Assembly: GCF_000718785.1 (NCBI RefSeq)
Contig: NZ_JOCA01000042.1
Coordinates: forward strand, 1-21,978
DNA from: Streptomyces sp. NRRL WC-3626
Lineage (GTDB): Bacteria; Actinomycetota; Actinomycetes; Streptomycetales; Streptomycetaceae
Length of the DNA: 21,978 nt
Reading direction: 5' to 3'
Part shown: piece after piece, positions 21,833 through 21,978 of the stretch
Layout: every line of letters begins with the position of its first letter
How positions within the stretch are numbered: position 1 is the stretch's first letter
Program-made: the position numbers and the translations under genes
The notes under the pieces: model-generated
Database searches by the model: none
What the model saw: the letters and a program-made list of their open reading frames with translations, nothing else
Told to the model about the DNA's origin: nothing

Positions 21833-21978
21833 CGATCGCGGAGCGATCGGGACACCGCACCGACGATCCAACTCGATCCGCGGAGCGGATCCGGTCCCGG
21901 AGGGACCGAGCCCAGCACCCGCGGAGCGGGTGCTGAACCGACGCGTAGCGTCGGCGCGTCGCTCCTGCGGAGCAGGAC
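21833..21978. repeat. Telomere-like array of six short palindromes with GNA loops
   Basis: Six perfect inverted repeats, each with a 3-nt loop: arms 21833-21839/21843-21849 (GGA), 21875-21881/21885-21891 (GGA), 21892-21898/21902-21908 (GGA), 21913-21922/21926-21935 (GGA), 21938-21944/21948-21954 (GTA), 21963-21968/21972-21977 (GGA). The second and third abut with no gap. The fourth, with 10-bp arms, contains CCCGCGGAGCGGG, the core of palindrome I in archetypal Streptomyces telomeres. The plus strand would be the 3' overhang if this is the right end. GNA loops closed by C-G are known as very stable sheared G-A mini-hairpins, and such loops are described for Streptomyces telomeres. The window ends one base after the last palindrome. 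Confidence 0.75.

Noticed and set aside
21833..21978. The palindromes as plasmid iterons, a CRISPR array or a terminator cluster
   Set aside because: They are inverted and not direct repeats, arms differ from one another, no constant repeat/spacer pattern exists, and no gene reads into them within 290 bases; telomere-type structure fits better.

Overview
The window looks like Streptomyces or a close actinomycete relative. GC is very high with strong third-position GC, many genes start with GTG or overlap by ATGA, one gene carries a TTA (bldA-type) leucine codon, and several protein families are typical of streptomycetes. The last ~145 bases are a run of six short palindromes whose 3-nt loops are GGA or GTA, and the sequence stops one base after the last. 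This resembles the telomere of a linear Streptomyces replicon, so I read the window as a subtelomeric arm running from interior (left) to the end (right).

Left part (1-4808): a one-directional, mostly translationally coupled operon. It holds the C-terminal part of a membrane-bound family 2 glycosyltransferase, a second glycosyltransferase-like protein, an ABC ATPase and two six-helix-type ABC-2 permeases, then an 11-bp stem terminator. A glycan or glycolipid assembly and export job is inferred; the substrate is unknown. Next (4976-5599) is a protein whose C-terminal half resembles domain 3 of elongation factor Tu. Then an AraC-type regulator (minus) is divergent from a quinone-oxidoreductase-like NADPH enzyme (plus), sharing an 88-bp intergenic region with nested inverted repeats.

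Middle (7791-10044): about 2.2 kb of decayed DNA. I can recognise a frameshifted esterase and a fragment of an IS5-type transposase fused to its end; the rest is unassigned. It ends at a GC-rich hairpin patch followed by an AT-richer promoter (TTGCCG-18-TATGAT) driving a small secreted DUF2690-type protein. An IS630-type element (two overlapping transposase frames) follows and sits immediately upstream of an OLD-family ATPase/TOPRIM nuclease that has lost its Walker A half, probably through that insertion.

Right part (12910-21978): DNA-end processing genes. They are a small CxxC protein (minus), SbcD and SbcC (Mre11/Rad50-type hairpin nuclease; SbcC has the TTA codon), a small membrane protein, a membrane-anchored Mrr-type endonuclease split by an in-frame TGA, a large DEAH helicase with about four helicase-associated repeats resembling the telomere-adjacent TtrA helicases, a hairpin-rich spacer, and the telomere-like palindromes. 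The most interesting hypothesis is that this is a telomere-linked nuclease/helicase module beside a non-archetypal telomere. A joint function for these genes is inference only.
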